Numbered from the stretch's first letter, positions 9,097 to 17,205 are shown. The stretch is DNA of 64,000 nt from an uncultured Shimia sp. (GCA_937897325.1 CALCOY010000064.1:1-64000), one strand, 5' to 3'. Notes: generated from the sequence alone by a model not told the origin. Translations and numbers: made by a program.

Positions 9097-9711
9097 TCAG
9101 CTTTGCTCAACGCCAGCATCTTCTCGCCCATCAGTGACCGGCACGAGCACTTCATTTCGTCTCAGGAAGGCAGGCGTGAAGGGGTCGTTGTAGTACCCAT
9201 ACTCAAATGGACCTTGAATGCTGAGGCCCTTGTCCTCGATCCATTGTTGAAGACGATGGGCGGCGTCATCGAACCGGCGATCGCTCCAAACGCCAGAAAA
9301 GCGAATTGTGGCCACCAAACGCGTGGGCTCGGTCACAAGCGTTACATCCCCTGTAGGCGTAGGTGCGTCTTCCGCTGCGATACCAGACGGAAGGATAAAT
9401 GACACAGCCCACGTCTCACCTACTGATTTCTGAACCACGGGAGCCGTCATGGCGATCTTCTCACCGACACGATCTTTGGCAAAGATGTACCGGGCCAACG
9501 GCGAGAAACCGGCTTGGACTGAGCTACGCCGTGTGCCCTCTCGCGTGACCTGTGCGAGGGTCATTTCTGGGTAACGTCGCACCTCGATATCGCCATCTTT
9601 CTGCACCACTGAATAGGCTGGGGTTTCAACCGATCGAGTGGCTGCCAAGTATGCGCCACCCGCCGCGAGCGCGCCAACCCCGACGGTTCCGAGAACGATC
9701 ATCTGCATCAT
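9097..9711 (-). CDS. SOUL family haem-binding protein
   Basis: Protein of 204 residues. It has an N-terminal hydrophobic anchor or signal (MIVLGTVGVGALAAGGAYLAA) followed by the SOUL domain (TPAYSVVQKDGDIEVRRYPEMTLAQV; KIAMTAPVVQ; FEYGYYNDPFTPAFLRRNEVLVPV). SOUL proteins bind haem or related tetrapyrroles. The start at 9711 is supported by GAGGAG eight bases upstream. It is last in a leftward series photolyase-like, FAD oxidoreductase, SOUL, separated from the second by 61 bases, so it may be part of that operon. Location is probably the periplasmic face of the membrane. Confidence 0.88.
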   Translation of the reverse strand: MMQMIVLGTVGVGALAAGGAYLAATRSVETPAYSVVQKDGDIEVRRYPEMTLAQVTREGTRRSSVQAGFSPLARYIFAKDRVGEKIAMTAPVVQKSVGETWAVSFILPSGIAAEDAPTPTGDVTLVTEPTRLVATIRFSGVWSDRRFDDAAHRLQQWIEDKGLSIQGPFEYGYYNDPFTPAFLRRNEVLVPVTDGREDAGVEQS

Positions 9712-9772
9712 GGTCACTGCTCCTCTATACGGCACGTCGGGCGCGCCCCCTTTGGTTTCTTTGAAAAAAGAA

Positions 9773-10750
9773 TTATCCGCTTTGGTTGGCAACTTCTGAT
9801 CTCACAGGAGCGGACGTTTCTAAAGTCCGCAGGACACTGGCAGCAATGTCCGTGCCCGATCGCCAAGCATCTTGGACTTTGGGACCACAACACCAGTCGC
9901 CGCCTGCCCAAAGCGTTCCATCTGATAGAAATGGCTGACCTAGGTGGGTCTCCACTAGTCCGTAGCGCCACCCTTGCAAGCCCGCATGGCGAAGTTTGGA
10001 AGGCGCAACGCTGAGTGCGGAACAGAGCAGATCCACCATTCGCGTTTTGATCTCTGACCGATCAGCATCAATATGCGTCTCACTCCAATCCGGATGCGCC
10101 TGAGCCACCCATGTTTGAAACGCCGTAGACCGACCTGGTTTCGTATTGTTTTGCGCGATCCAAGTAAGCACTGCGTTCGCATCACGCCGTGTTACAAAAG
10201 GTGCAGGCGTGTCGCGGTCGAAGGCTGCCATCAAGGTCAAGCAAGGACGCATGACGGCACTGGTGGCCTGCTGAACGATCGCGTGTGTCTCACCCAAGAT
10301 GGGTTCAAGTTGAGGTGCCGGGACCGTGACGACCACGTGTGAGGCCGTCATGTTGCCCGCGTCTGTCTCAATCTCCCAAAGGGCACCGCGCTCCACCACT
10401 GTCGTTACACGTGTGTTCAATGTGAAGTCGAGACCATCAGCCAAGGCCTTGGGCAACGCCGCCATGCCAGGCACACCAACGACGCGACTTGTCCGTTCTC
10501 CTAGCTGCCACACATCTACCGCGCCTCGCCCAAGTTTTGCGATCCTCTCGGCGTCCTCACTTTGATCGAGGTATTGCGTACCGTGATCGAACGTAATGCT
10601 CTCGCCAGCGACATCCGCGCGTCTCGTTGCAACGCGCCCGCCGAGTCCACGCCCTTTGTCGACCAAACGGACGGGTACGCTCGCTGTTTGCAGTGCCCTA
10701 GCGCAGGCAATGCCGGACATACCTGCCCCTATGACGAGGACGTCGGTCAC
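9773..10750 (-). CDS. renalase-like FAD-dependent amine oxidase/oxidoreductase
   Basis: Flavoprotein of 325 residues. The N-terminal Rossmann motif is GxGxxG-type (VLVIGAGMSGIACARAL), followed by GRGLGGRVATRR, the second FAD-contact region typical of renalase and amine-oxidase-like proteins. The C-terminal FAD motif is LWAGGDWCCGPKVQDAWRSG. The GTG start at 10750 overlaps the stop of the photolyase-like gene (GTGA), which indicates translational coupling; longer frames upstream have no merit. The substrate is unknown; renalases oxidise mis-reduced nicotinamides, but that cannot be assumed here. FAD oxidoreductases of this kind recur in photolyase-containing light-stress clusters. Confidence 0.85.
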   Translation of the reverse strand: MTDVLVIGAGMSGIACARALQTASVPVRLVDKGRGLGGRVATRRADVAGESITFDHGTQYLDQSEDAERIAKLGRGAVDVWQLGERTSRVVGVPGMAALPKALADGLDFTLNTRVTTVVERGALWEIETDAGNMTASHVVVTVPAPQLEPILGETHAIVQQATSAVMRPCLTLMAAFDRDTPAPFVTRRDANAVLTWIAQNNTKPGRSTAFQTWVAQAHPDWSETHIDADRSEIKTRMVDLLCSALSVAPSKLRHAGLQGWRYGLVETHLGQPFLSDGTLWAGGDWCCGPKVQDAWRSGTDIAASVLRTLETSAPVRSEVANQSG

Positions 10751-11985
10751 ATCAGCCCTGTATTGTGGAGAATGGCGGGGATCTGTTTCTTGACCTTGAA
10801 GAACCCGGCCGTGGCATAGGGCCAGATTGCGCTGTCCCAATCTCTGCGCCACTCGATCAGGTCTATTCCCGCTTCATCCAAGCTTCGCTTGGCTTCGAGT
10901 ATCCAATCCCGCAGCGGACCGGTGGGAATGTAGGGCGTTGCTATCTGTGTTGCGCCTAGGCGCGAGGCCCAGCATGATAGATCAGTGGGTACGCCCGCTC
11001 GCAACGCTGTGGCGTCCAGAGCGATCCGCGATGCGGTGTCCCTTAACGCGCCTTGTTCAAATTCCTCGACTAAGGGTGAAACTGGCAGACGCGAGCGCAG
11101 GTGGCTCGCGGAAAGTGTCGCATGTCCGACGAAGTTCAGAGAGGAGAGGTCAAAGTCTTCAGGGCGGCAGTCTTCTTCAGTGATCAGTAAAGCCGTGGGA
11201 CGGTCTGGATTGGGGACCTGCAAAGTACGGAGTGGTGTGACGCTTGGCAGGCCTTCTGGTTCTTCGCTTTCAAGACCTTCGACGACTTCTGCAAGCTCCG
11301 CTGGTCGCGGATCAAAGCGGTTATTGGTGAACTTCGCGATATTCCAGGCTTGTGCATGATAGGGCTTTCCGCGTGTGTGAAGGCCAGCCACCCACCTCCA
11401 TCCCAATGTGTTTGACGCAGGATCGCCGTCGAGGAGATTTCGGAAAAAGAAGTCCGAGCCCAACCGCCAGGGCAATTCGAGCGTGAAGATCCAGATCGAA
11501 GCAAACCACATGCGAGCATGGTTATGAAGGTAACCAGTCTCGACCAATTCTTCGGCCCAACTGTCAAAACAGTCGAGCCCGGTTTTCCCGGCCTCAGCGG
11601 CTGCCACACGGCGGCGAAGGCCACGATCCCGATCCAGAGATGCGAGATCCCTGATCAAGCCCTCTCGGTATTGGTCCCAGACAACCGGTCGCCGTTCCAT
11701 CCATCCTTTAAAGTAGCCACGCCAGATGACCTCTTGAATGAACTTCTCTGCAGCCTCCGCTCCGTGCTCCCGCACCGCGATTGCGACTGCGTCTTGTTCG
11801 AGCACAAGACGCAGTCGCAGGTATGGAGAGAGCATTGACACATCGCGGTGTTGGCCCGGACCGCGATCATAATTGCGGCCGTTGGTATACCTTTTGCCCA
11901 TGCGCGGCGCGAATGCCCGAAGTGCAGCCTCAGCTGCTGCTCGTGTTGGCGCGATCAGCTTTTTGTCTGAATGATCAAGCGGCAT
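10747..11985 (-). CDS. photolyase/cryptochrome-like FAD-binding protein with permuted domain order
   Basis: Protein of 412 residues. About residues 10-255 match the helical FAD-binding domain of photolyases and cryptochromes: MLSPYLRLRLV, FIQEVIWRGYFKGW, GYLHNHARMWFAS, and NTLGWRWVAGLHTRGKPYHA with its Asn and Trp residues. The usual N-terminal antenna domain is absent. Instead residues 265-412 (ALLITEEDCRPEDF, then IPTGPLRDWILEAKRSLDEAGI and TAGFFKVKKQIPAIL) look like the alpha/beta photolyase domain placed at the C-terminus. The start at 11985 has AGGAGG nine bases upstream; an ATG at 12003 lies before it. The gene leads the leftward operon and is divergent from the hypothetical/FolB-like series. 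Repair or signalling activity cannot be told from sequence. Confidence 0.85.
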   Translation of the reverse strand: MPLDHSDKKLIAPTRAAAEAALRAFAPRMGKRYTNGRNYDRGPGQHRDVSMLSPYLRLRLVLEQDAVAIAVREHGAEAAEKFIQEVIWRGYFKGWMERRPVVWDQYREGLIRDLASLDRDRGLRRRVAAAEAGKTGLDCFDSWAEELVETGYLHNHARMWFASIWIFTLELPWRLGSDFFFRNLLDGDPASNTLGWRWVAGLHTRGKPYHAQAWNIAKFTNNRFDPRPAELAEVVEGLESEEPEGLPSVTPLRTLQVPNPDRPTALLITEEDCRPEDFDLSSLNFVGHATLSASHLRSRLPVSPLVEEFEQGALRDTASRIALDATALRAGVPTDLSCWASRLGATQIATPYIPTGPLRDWILEAKRSLDEAGIDLIEWRRDWDSAIWPYATAGFFKVKKQIPAILHNTGLM

Positions 11986-12163
11986 AGCCTTTTGCCTCCT
12001 CATAGATGTCTTTAAGTAAGCTGAAATGCCGAACTGTCGAATTGGAGGGCGGTGGATTGAGCGATGCTCAGGCGTTCACAATACTCTTTTAAGGATTGAG
12101 CTTACAACGCGATGTCCTAGCTCACTGCCAACGAGCAAAAAAACGAGTGACGGGTCATCTGGC

Positions 12164-12496
12164 TTGAAAACAGATACGGTAAACACGCGCAATTTGGTCG
12201 ACGCCTACCTGCATCTGACGAAAGAAGTCCTTCCGTCTTTGGCGCGGAGTGGCGGAAAGGCTTGGCCGGTGCGCGAGGACCATTGCTTTCAGCGGATCGT
12301 TTTGGACACCATTTGTGGTGGCGTTTGGTACGCGCATCTTGATCGTCCTGCCTACAAGAATCTGACGCACGACCAAGCGCAACGCGCGGTTGCTCTTTGT
12401 CGCGAGATTGCTGCAGGGCGTGCTGACCTCCGCCAGTTGAATAACCAATCACTGATCTGGCGTGGCAAACGGCGCGAAGGTGTGAACAGCGTTTGA
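12164..12496 (+). CDS. conserved hypothetical protein of the photolyase cluster
   Basis: Small protein of about 110 residues (NLVDAYLHLTKEVLPSLA; WPVREDHCFQRIVLDTICGGVWY; YKNLTHDQAQRAVALCREIAAG). I recall similar Rhodobacteraceae proteins loosely labelled as acetyltransferases, but no acetyltransferase motif is visible and function is unknown. The start is uncertain: TTG at 12164 fits where the conserved-looking sequence begins, while the frame is open from 12026. It is the first rightward gene opposite the photolyase-like gene, with the next start 12 bases after its stop. Confidence 0.6.
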   Translation: MKTDTVNTRNLVDAYLHLTKEVLPSLARSGGKAWPVREDHCFQRIVLDTICGGVWYAHLDRPAYKNLTHDQAQRAVALCREIAAGRADLRQLNNQSLIWRGKRREGVNSV

Positions 12497-12508
12497 GGAG
12501 TGGTTGAG

Positions 12509-12706
12509 ATGCCTAAGCGAACGTCGCTGCACGATGCAAAGTGGGTTGAGACCGCAAACGATCTCGACGACGTGGTTCAGGACAAGCGAGAAGGCTGGCG
12601 TGCCACGGCTGCAAAAGCCCGCCGCCGTCAGCGCCGATACACGAAACGCATGACCAATGAGATCGCGCGCCTGGCTCAAGACGGCGCGGACGAAGCTGAC
12701 GAATAA
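12509..12706 (+). CDS. small basic/acidic hypothetical protein
   Basis: Protein of 65 residues with a charged middle (REGWRATAAKARRRQRRYTKRMTNEIARLAQ), probably one long helix, and an acidic end. The start at 12509 has GGAG nine bases upstream; the GTG at 12500 is an alternative. It sits between the conserved hypothetical and the FolB-like gene with tight spacing, so it is probably part of the same transcript. Not recognised. Confidence 0.6.
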   Translation: MPKRTSLHDAKWVETANDLDDVVQDKREGWRATAAKARRRQRRYTKRMTNEIARLAQDGADEADE

Positions 12707-12730
12707 TTGTGCAAGGGTGACTGCAAAAAC

Positions 12731-13126
12731 ATGAAGAGCACAATCGAACTCAAGAATCTGGAGCTTGAGCCGTCTCTAGGAACATATGGTCCCGGCGATG
12801 TGGTTCCTGACGTTCACCTCCTTGATCTCAAGCTGACAGTCGATCCGAAGTTGGTTCTCATTGATACCGATGGCATGGACCGGGTGTTTGATTACGATCC
12901 GCTGATTGCGGAGATCGATCGTCTCGCAAACGACGGGCATTATCACACGCAAGAGCGGCTGATGACGCGAATTGTTGCGGCCTGCGCGGCATATGCAGCG
13001 ATCGACGCGGTCGATATCTGCCTCAGTAAGCGCCCGGTCCTGCGGGACAGTGGCGAACTCGGGGTCCGATTGACTGTTGAGAGCGAAGGGCTTGCAGCAG
13101 TTCGTTCAACGTTTCCCGCGAGCTGA
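12731..13126 (+). CDS. dihydroneopterin aldolase-like protein (FolB family)
   Basis: Protein of 131 residues. The pattern is that of the FolB/FolX tunnelling fold: an early strand with GTYGPGDVVPDVHLLDLKLTVD, a YHTQERLMTRIVAACAAY helix where FolB has TVEALA-type sequence, and a conserved Lys in VDICLSKRPVL. FolB cleaves dihydroneopterin to hydroxymethyl-dihydropterin; this divergent copy may act on another pterin. The ATG at 12731 is preferred over an in-frame TTG at 12707. Its place opposite a photolyase-like gene suggests, as inference, pterin supply or modification for a chromophore. A truncated paralogue lies at 4790. Confidence 0.78.
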   Translation: MKSTIELKNLELEPSLGTYGPGDVVPDVHLLDLKLTVDPKLVLIDTDGMDRVFDYDPLIAEIDRLANDGHYHTQERLMTRIVAACAAYAAIDAVDICLSKRPVLRDSGELGVRLTVESEGLAAVRSTFPAS

Positions 13127-13148
13127 AGCCAACCAAAAGGCAAAACCA

Positions 13149-14042
13149 GTGGAAGTGCGACCCTTCGTCGTGAACTCTCGATTTCTCGGCGTTCACTCTA
13201 GCTCGCAAGATATGGCTTTCGGTCGCAACACTCCTTTCGACAGGCTTCTGGCACTGGTCCTTGGGCTTCTCAGGATGCCGCCTGGGCGGCGGCGCATCAG
13301 CATCGCCTTTGCGTATGGCCTCATGTGCCATGTCGTATTCGCGTTGGCTGTTGGGGCGATGATTTTGGCCATGTTCTTTGGGATGAGTGAAAGCCTTGGG
13401 CGCGTCCCGGAACCCTGGTCTTATCTGGCAAACGGATTCTTGGTCCTTCAGTTCCCCTTGATGCACTCGCTTTTGCTCAGCGCACGCGGCAGCAAACTAC
13501 TGAATTGGTTTGCACCGGCAGACTACGCACGAACCCTGAGCACGACGACGTACGCGATGATCGCCTCCCTCCAGCTTCTGATGCTGTTTGCGTTGTGGAC
13601 CCCGAGCGGTGTGGTTTGGTGGCGCGCAGAAGGCGCAGGTTTCTATGTCATTTGCGCACTCTATGCAGCGTCGTGGCTCCTGCTCATCAAGGCGAGCTAT
13701 GATGCCGGGGCAGAGGTGCAGTCGGGCGCACTTGGCTGGATGTCACTGGCTCAAGGTAAGAAGCCAGTCTTCCCGGGTATGCCGACAACGGGACTATTCC
13801 GAGTTATCCGGCAACCGATCTACGTCTCCTTTGCCCTGACACTATGGACCGTCCCCGTTTGGACGCCTGATCAGTTGGCGCTTGCGGTGACGTTGACCGC
13901 CTATTGCCTCCTTGCCCCCAGGCTCAAGGAAAACCGCTTCGAAAAAAGATATGGGGCGCAGTTTCGAGCGTATCAGAGTCAGGTTCCTTACGCCGTGCCG
14001 TATCTGAAAGGATCAAGAAAACATGACCAGCATTCCTCGTAA
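13149..14042 (+). CDS. isoprenylcysteine methyltransferase/NnrU-like integral membrane protein
   Basis: Membrane protein of about 297 residues with five or six helices. The C-terminal segment (RVIRQPIYVSFALTLWTVPVWTPDQL, then ENRFEKRYGAQFRAYQSQVPYAVPYL) is the signature region of ICMT/PEMT/NnrU-like S-adenosylmethionine-dependent membrane methyltransferases. The GTG at 13149 is supported by AAAGG about eight bases upstream; ATG at 13212 is an alternative, and the frame is open into the FolB-like gene. Its end overlaps the next gene by 20 bases. The substrate is unknown; a hydrophobic thiol or quinol-type molecule is conceivable. Confidence 0.75.
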   Translation: MEVRPFVVNSRFLGVHSSSQDMAFGRNTPFDRLLALVLGLLRMPPGRRRISIAFAYGLMCHVVFALAVGAMILAMFFGMSESLGRVPEPWSYLANGFLVLQFPLMHSLLLSARGSKLLNWFAPADYARTLSTTTYAMIASLQLLMLFALWTPSGVVWWRAEGAGFYVICALYAASWLLLIKASYDAGAEVQSGALGWMSLAQGKKPVFPGMPTTGLFRVIRQPIYVSFALTLWTVPVWTPDQLALAVTLTAYCLLAPRLKENRFEKRYGAQFRAYQSQVPYAVPYLKGSRKHDQHSS

Positions 14043-14742
14043 TGATCTCTCCATCTATGACCGTGTCGCCGATCAATGGTGGTCAGATGAGGTGCGCTGG
14101 GTCCGTACTCTCAAAAACCTCGTGCCTGGCCGCCTTGCTTGGTTCGGCCGCCACGTTGATTGGACGGACAAAGACGTTCTCGATCTCGGATGCGCCGGAG
14201 GTTTCATGGCCGAAGCATTGGTCACAAAGGGAGCGCGGGTGACAGGCATTGACCCTGCTGAAGATGCCATCGAAGCTGCACGAAGCCGGGCAACCCTGGT
14301 TGGTCAAGAGATACAATATGACGTTGGTGTTGGTGAGGCGCTCCCGTATGAAGACGCGGCTTTCGATGCGGTCGTCTGTGTCGATGTCTTAGAGCACGTC
14401 AGTGATTTAACGCAGGTGGCCGCGGAGGTTGCTCGCGTGTTGCGTCCTGGCGGTATGTTTCTGTACGACACGATCAACAGAAACCCGGTGTCCAGGCTGG
14501 CAACCATTACTGTCGCTGAAAACATCCTTGGTCTTCTGCCAAAAGGGACACACGATCCCGAGCTCTTCATCAAGCCGAAGGAGTTGGTGCGCGAACTCAC
14601 GGACGCCAGTCTTGTTGCTGGACCTCAGACCGGACTTGGCCCGCGCGGCATCAATCGAAAAGGCGACTTTGTCTTTGGGCCGCTCCCCCTCAAGTCTCTC
14701 ATCTACATGGGAATAGCGAAGAAACCGGAGGGTCCGAAATGA
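14023..14742 (+). CDS. UbiG-like class I SAM methyltransferase
   Basis: Soluble methyltransferase of 239 residues. Motif I is VLDLGCAGGFMAEALVTKGARVTGID. The middle and C-terminus (VLRPGGMFLYDTINRN; LLPKGTHDPELFIKPKEL) are characteristic of UbiG, the ubiquinone 3-O-methyltransferase family. Because it sits in a non-ubiquinone operon with FolB-like and membrane methyltransferase genes it is probably a paralogue acting on another phenol or quinone-like substrate, although a housekeeping ubiG role cannot be excluded. It overlaps both neighbours (20 bases upstream, ATGA downstream). Confidence 0.85.
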   Translation: MTSIPRNDLSIYDRVADQWWSDEVRWVRTLKNLVPGRLAWFGRHVDWTDKDVLDLGCAGGFMAEALVTKGARVTGIDPAEDAIEAARSRATLVGQEIQYDVGVGEALPYEDAAFDAVVCVDVLEHVSDLTQVAAEVARVLRPGGMFLYDTINRNPVSRLATITVAENILGLLPKGTHDPELFIKPKELVRELTDASLVAGPQTGLGPRGINRKGDFVFGPLPLKSLIYMGIAKKPEGPK

Positions 14743-15137
14743 CTGAGGTTGCGCTTCTGACGACAGCCCTCCTGTTCGGAGGAATGGTATTATACTCTTT
14801 CGGGTTTGCCGCATTTGTGTTCAACGCATTGCCTGCCGAAACAGCCGGGCCACTCATCCGACGTGCTTTCCCACACTTCTATTTGTTTGTGTTGGGCACC
14901 TCAGCACCGGCAGCTGCGGTAGTCGCTTTTTCCGACGATTGGATCTCGGCGAGCCTGCTCGCAGTCATTGCGCTAACCACCGTGTATGCAAGGCAAGTCC
15001 TTATGCCCGCAATAAACGCGGCTACTGACACAAAAAGGAAGGGCCGCTTCAAGGCCCTCCACGGTCTTTCTGTGCTCATCACACTGGCCCACATCGGTGC
15101 AGCTGGCGCGGTCATTGTTCGTTTGGCGAATACCTAA
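14739..15137 (+). CDS. DUF4149-like membrane protein
   Basis: Membrane protein of 132 residues with four predicted helices (LLTTALLFGGMVLYSFGFAAFVF; FYLFVLGTSAPAAAVVAF; SLLAVIALTTVYA; LITLAHIGAAGAVIV). The arrangement, including the FFPxFY-like RAFPHFY and the loop with RQVLMPAINAATD, matches DUF4149. Its start overlaps the UbiG-like stop as ATGA, which indicates coupling. It converges on and overlaps the LOV gene by four bases. Function unknown. Confidence 0.78.
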   Translation: MTEVALLTTALLFGGMVLYSFGFAAFVFNALPAETAGPLIRRAFPHFYLFVLGTSAPAAAVVAFSDDWISASLLAVIALTTVYARQVLMPAINAATDTKRKGRFKALHGLSVLITLAHIGAAGAVIVRLANT

Positions 15138-15526
15138 ACCGGGTTCTGTGCCCCAGCAAAGAACATAAGCCGGCCTGACGGGTCGTAGATCGGCCGGATG
15201 CGGAGTCTGTTCACGAAAGCCGTGCCGTCTTTGCGGTAGTTCAGAATGTCGATCGTGAAGCGGGTCTCTGCCTTCAACCCTTGACGGATGGCTTCAATGG
15301 CATGTGGGTTGGTTCCAGGCCCCTGTAGAAAGCGGCAATTCTGTCCGATTGCTTCTTCCGGCGCGTAACCAGTTTGTGTCTCGAATTCGTCGCTGACATA
15401 GATCATCGGGTTGTCAGGCTGAAACGGGTCCGAAAACACAACACTCATTTCTCTTTCATCGGCTTCCAGCAGGGCGCGTAGTTCTGCCTGACTTAGGGTG
15501 CTTTGGCCAAGTAAGTCGGTAGTCAT
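15134..15526 (-). CDS. short LOV-domain blue-light photoreceptor
   Basis: Protein of 130 residues consisting almost only of one LOV (PAS) domain. The flavin-binding motif GQNCRFLQG is intact at residues 61-69, with the adduct-forming Cys64. NYRKDGTAFVNRLRIRPIYD follows as in functional LOV domains. There is no effector domain, as in the short LOV proteins known from Rhodobacteraceae such as DsLOV and RsLOV. A near-perfect AAGGAGGT lies about nine bases before the start, so strong translation is expected. It is 56 bases downstream of the HAD-like gene in the same direction and converges on the FolB/UbiG-like series. Confidence 0.92.
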   Translation of the reverse strand: MTTDLLGQSTLSQAELRALLEADEREMSVVFSDPFQPDNPMIYVSDEFETQTGYAPEEAIGQNCRFLQGPGTNPHAIEAIRQGLKAETRFTIDILNYRKDGTAFVNRLRIRPIYDPSGRLMFFAGAQNPV

Positions 15527-15582
15527 TATTCGAAGACCTCCTTCGCAGGATTTGTGAGCTGCACAAATACCATTGCTCGATC

Positions 15583-16251
15583 CTATGCCGCTGCTCGGCT
15601 CGGAAATTTGAGGAAACGGCCCACGTTCAAGGTAGACTGAACAGCCACGACGTCTAAGAAGTTGGAGACGTCGTGGAAGCTTCCGGGGACCGCTAAGCAG
15701 TTGGTTCCACTCCCAATAGCCGCTAGCGCCCCATCCGGATTGTCTTCGACTGACAGCACATGGTGAGCTGGGACTTTCAGCTGATCAAGAGCGTAAAGAT
15801 ATGCGTCAGGATGGGGCTTGGGGCGGGCGACAAGACCGCTATGCACGACCAATTCGAAAACGTCCTCTGGAATTCCGAGCTTCTCAAGCAACTGTCTCAC
15901 GTTGTCTTGGCTCGTTGAAGTGACAAGAGCCAGCTTGCCGTCGTTAGACTTCACATACTCGATTGCTTCAATGACACCAGGTCGAGGCTCTACGATCCTA
16001 GAACGTAAAAGGTTGCGGTAGATTTCAGACTTCAGCCGATGGAGTTCGGCCGCATCGACCAGATCTCCCCTCACTTTAGCATAGTATAACACACGATCGT
16101 ACCCGCCAGCACTTAGGAGCATTCGCTTATAGTCGCAAACAGACCACCGCCAATCCAAAGCCGACTGGGCGAACGCCTCGTTATAGGCTTCGAGTTGAAG
16201 ACTTGACGTCTCTGCCAGAGTACCGATGGAACCGAAAAAGAGTGTATGCAT
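15583..16251 (-). CDS. HAD-superfamily-like protein lacking the catalytic aspartates
   Basis: Protein of 222 residues with the overall sequence of a subfamily IA HAD phosphatase (CbbY/Gph-like): cap region, VEPRPGVIEAIEYV, LVTSTS (motif II), the motif III Lys in ARPKPHPDAYLYALDQL, and VSVEDN-like LSVEDNPDGALAA (motif IV). Motif I, normally DxDGTL, reads FFGSIGTLAETS here. Both aspartates, including the nucleophile, are replaced by Gly and Ile. It should therefore be unable to form the phospho-aspartate and may be a binding or regulatory protein. It precedes the LOV gene by 56 bases in the same direction. Confidence 0.85.
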   Translation of the reverse strand: MHTLFFGSIGTLAETSSLQLEAYNEAFAQSALDWRWSVCDYKRMLLSAGGYDRVLYYAKVRGDLVDAAELHRLKSEIYRNLLRSRIVEPRPGVIEAIEYVKSNDGKLALVTSTSQDNVRQLLEKLGIPEDVFELVVHSGLVARPKPHPDAYLYALDQLKVPAHHVLSVEDNPDGALAAIGSGTNCLAVPGSFHDVSNFLDVVAVQSTLNVGRFLKFPSRAAA

Positions 16252-16554
16252 GCCAACCCGCCTATTGTGTGCTGTGGGCAGATGGATCGGCCAAGGTAAA
16301 AGTCAACGACGGTTCAGTTGGTGATCCGCTCTATGCTGGTGGGTTTGAGCAAAGGATGCCGGCTTGAACTCGGTGGGTCACCGCGGCTTGCAATTTGTGA
16401 TCGCACCAAATGCCCCATCGGACGGGCTGCGCCGTAGCATCGACACCCATACGCAAAGGGCCGCTGCGGGCCGATTACGCCGCCTGATTAGCTAAACGAC
16501 CGGAAAGTATGCTGCATAATCCGGTTTCCGGTCGGCTCAACAGCACTGTTAAAA
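16252..16554. other. gene-poor interval
   Basis: No gene is seen. The sequence carries GC-rich words such as GGGCCGCTGCGGGCCG around 16460 that resemble other non-coding stretches of this window. It holds the 5' region of the HAD-like gene and the 3' end of the rhomboid gene. No convincing terminator was found. Confidence 0.45.
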
Positions 16555-17205
16555 CTATAGCTCAGGCCATGACCGATGAGGCAAGTATGGGCGATGCCAT
16601 GTTATGAAGCCGCATAGTGTACCGGCGAGAAACCCGCCTACATGCGCCTCCCAAGCAATATTGCCAGGACTGGCGAGCGTCAGCGCCACGTTGATCGCCA
16701 GAAAAGCGAGCCCATTTTGGACAACCGGCATCAGGCTGTCGCGGCGCGCACATCGGTCGAGGATCTCCCACAGCGCCACGGTTCCCAAGAAGCCGAAGAG
16801 CACGCCGGAGGCCCCAACGGACGGTGTGCCGGAACTGGCGAGCGCCGCAAACAAACCGCCAGCCCCCAGCGCCGACAATCCTGCAATCGGCCAGAATGCC
16901 GCCTTTCCAACTCGATCAACGATGATAGGCCCCAACCACAACAGGCCCACCATGTTCATGAAGAGGTGCAACGGCCCCCCGTGCAGGAAGGCCGTGGTGC
17001 CAAACATGAAAACGGGTTGGCCCGCAAAAGCCGGGGTGGCCCCTTTCAAAAGGTCCGGCCAGAAGCCTCCAACGGCAACGAGAAAGCCGCGCATGCTGGC
17101 ACCATATCCGGCCAGCATGCCAGCCAGCGCGACAATCTCGAAAAACACGCACGCGAAGAGGAACAGCTTCACCGGTTGTGGTTGTAGAGCCCATGGAACA
17201 GGCAC
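16555..17205 (-). CDS. rhomboid-family intramembrane serine protease
   Basis: Six-helix membrane protein of 216 residues that should cleave membrane-embedded substrates. All catalytic signatures are present: His80 and Asn84 in GGPLHLFMNMVG, the nucleophile Ser133 in GASGVLFG, and His188 in WEAHVGGFLAG, giving the Ser/His dyad and oxyanion residues. The start is GTG at 17205 with GGGGTGA just upstream. It lies 25 bases downstream of the DoxX gene in the same direction, so the two are probably co-transcribed. The physiological substrate is unknown. Confidence 0.9.
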   Translation of the reverse strand: MPVPWALQPQPVKLFLFACVFFEIVALAGMLAGYGASMRGFLVAVGGFWPDLLKGATPAFAGQPVFMFGTTAFLHGGPLHLFMNMVGLLWLGPIIVDRVGKAAFWPIAGLSALGAGGLFAALASSGTPSVGASGVLFGFLGTVALWEILDRCARRDSLMPVVQNGLAFLAINVALTLASPGNIAWEAHVGGFLAGTLCGFITWHRPYLPHRSWPEL

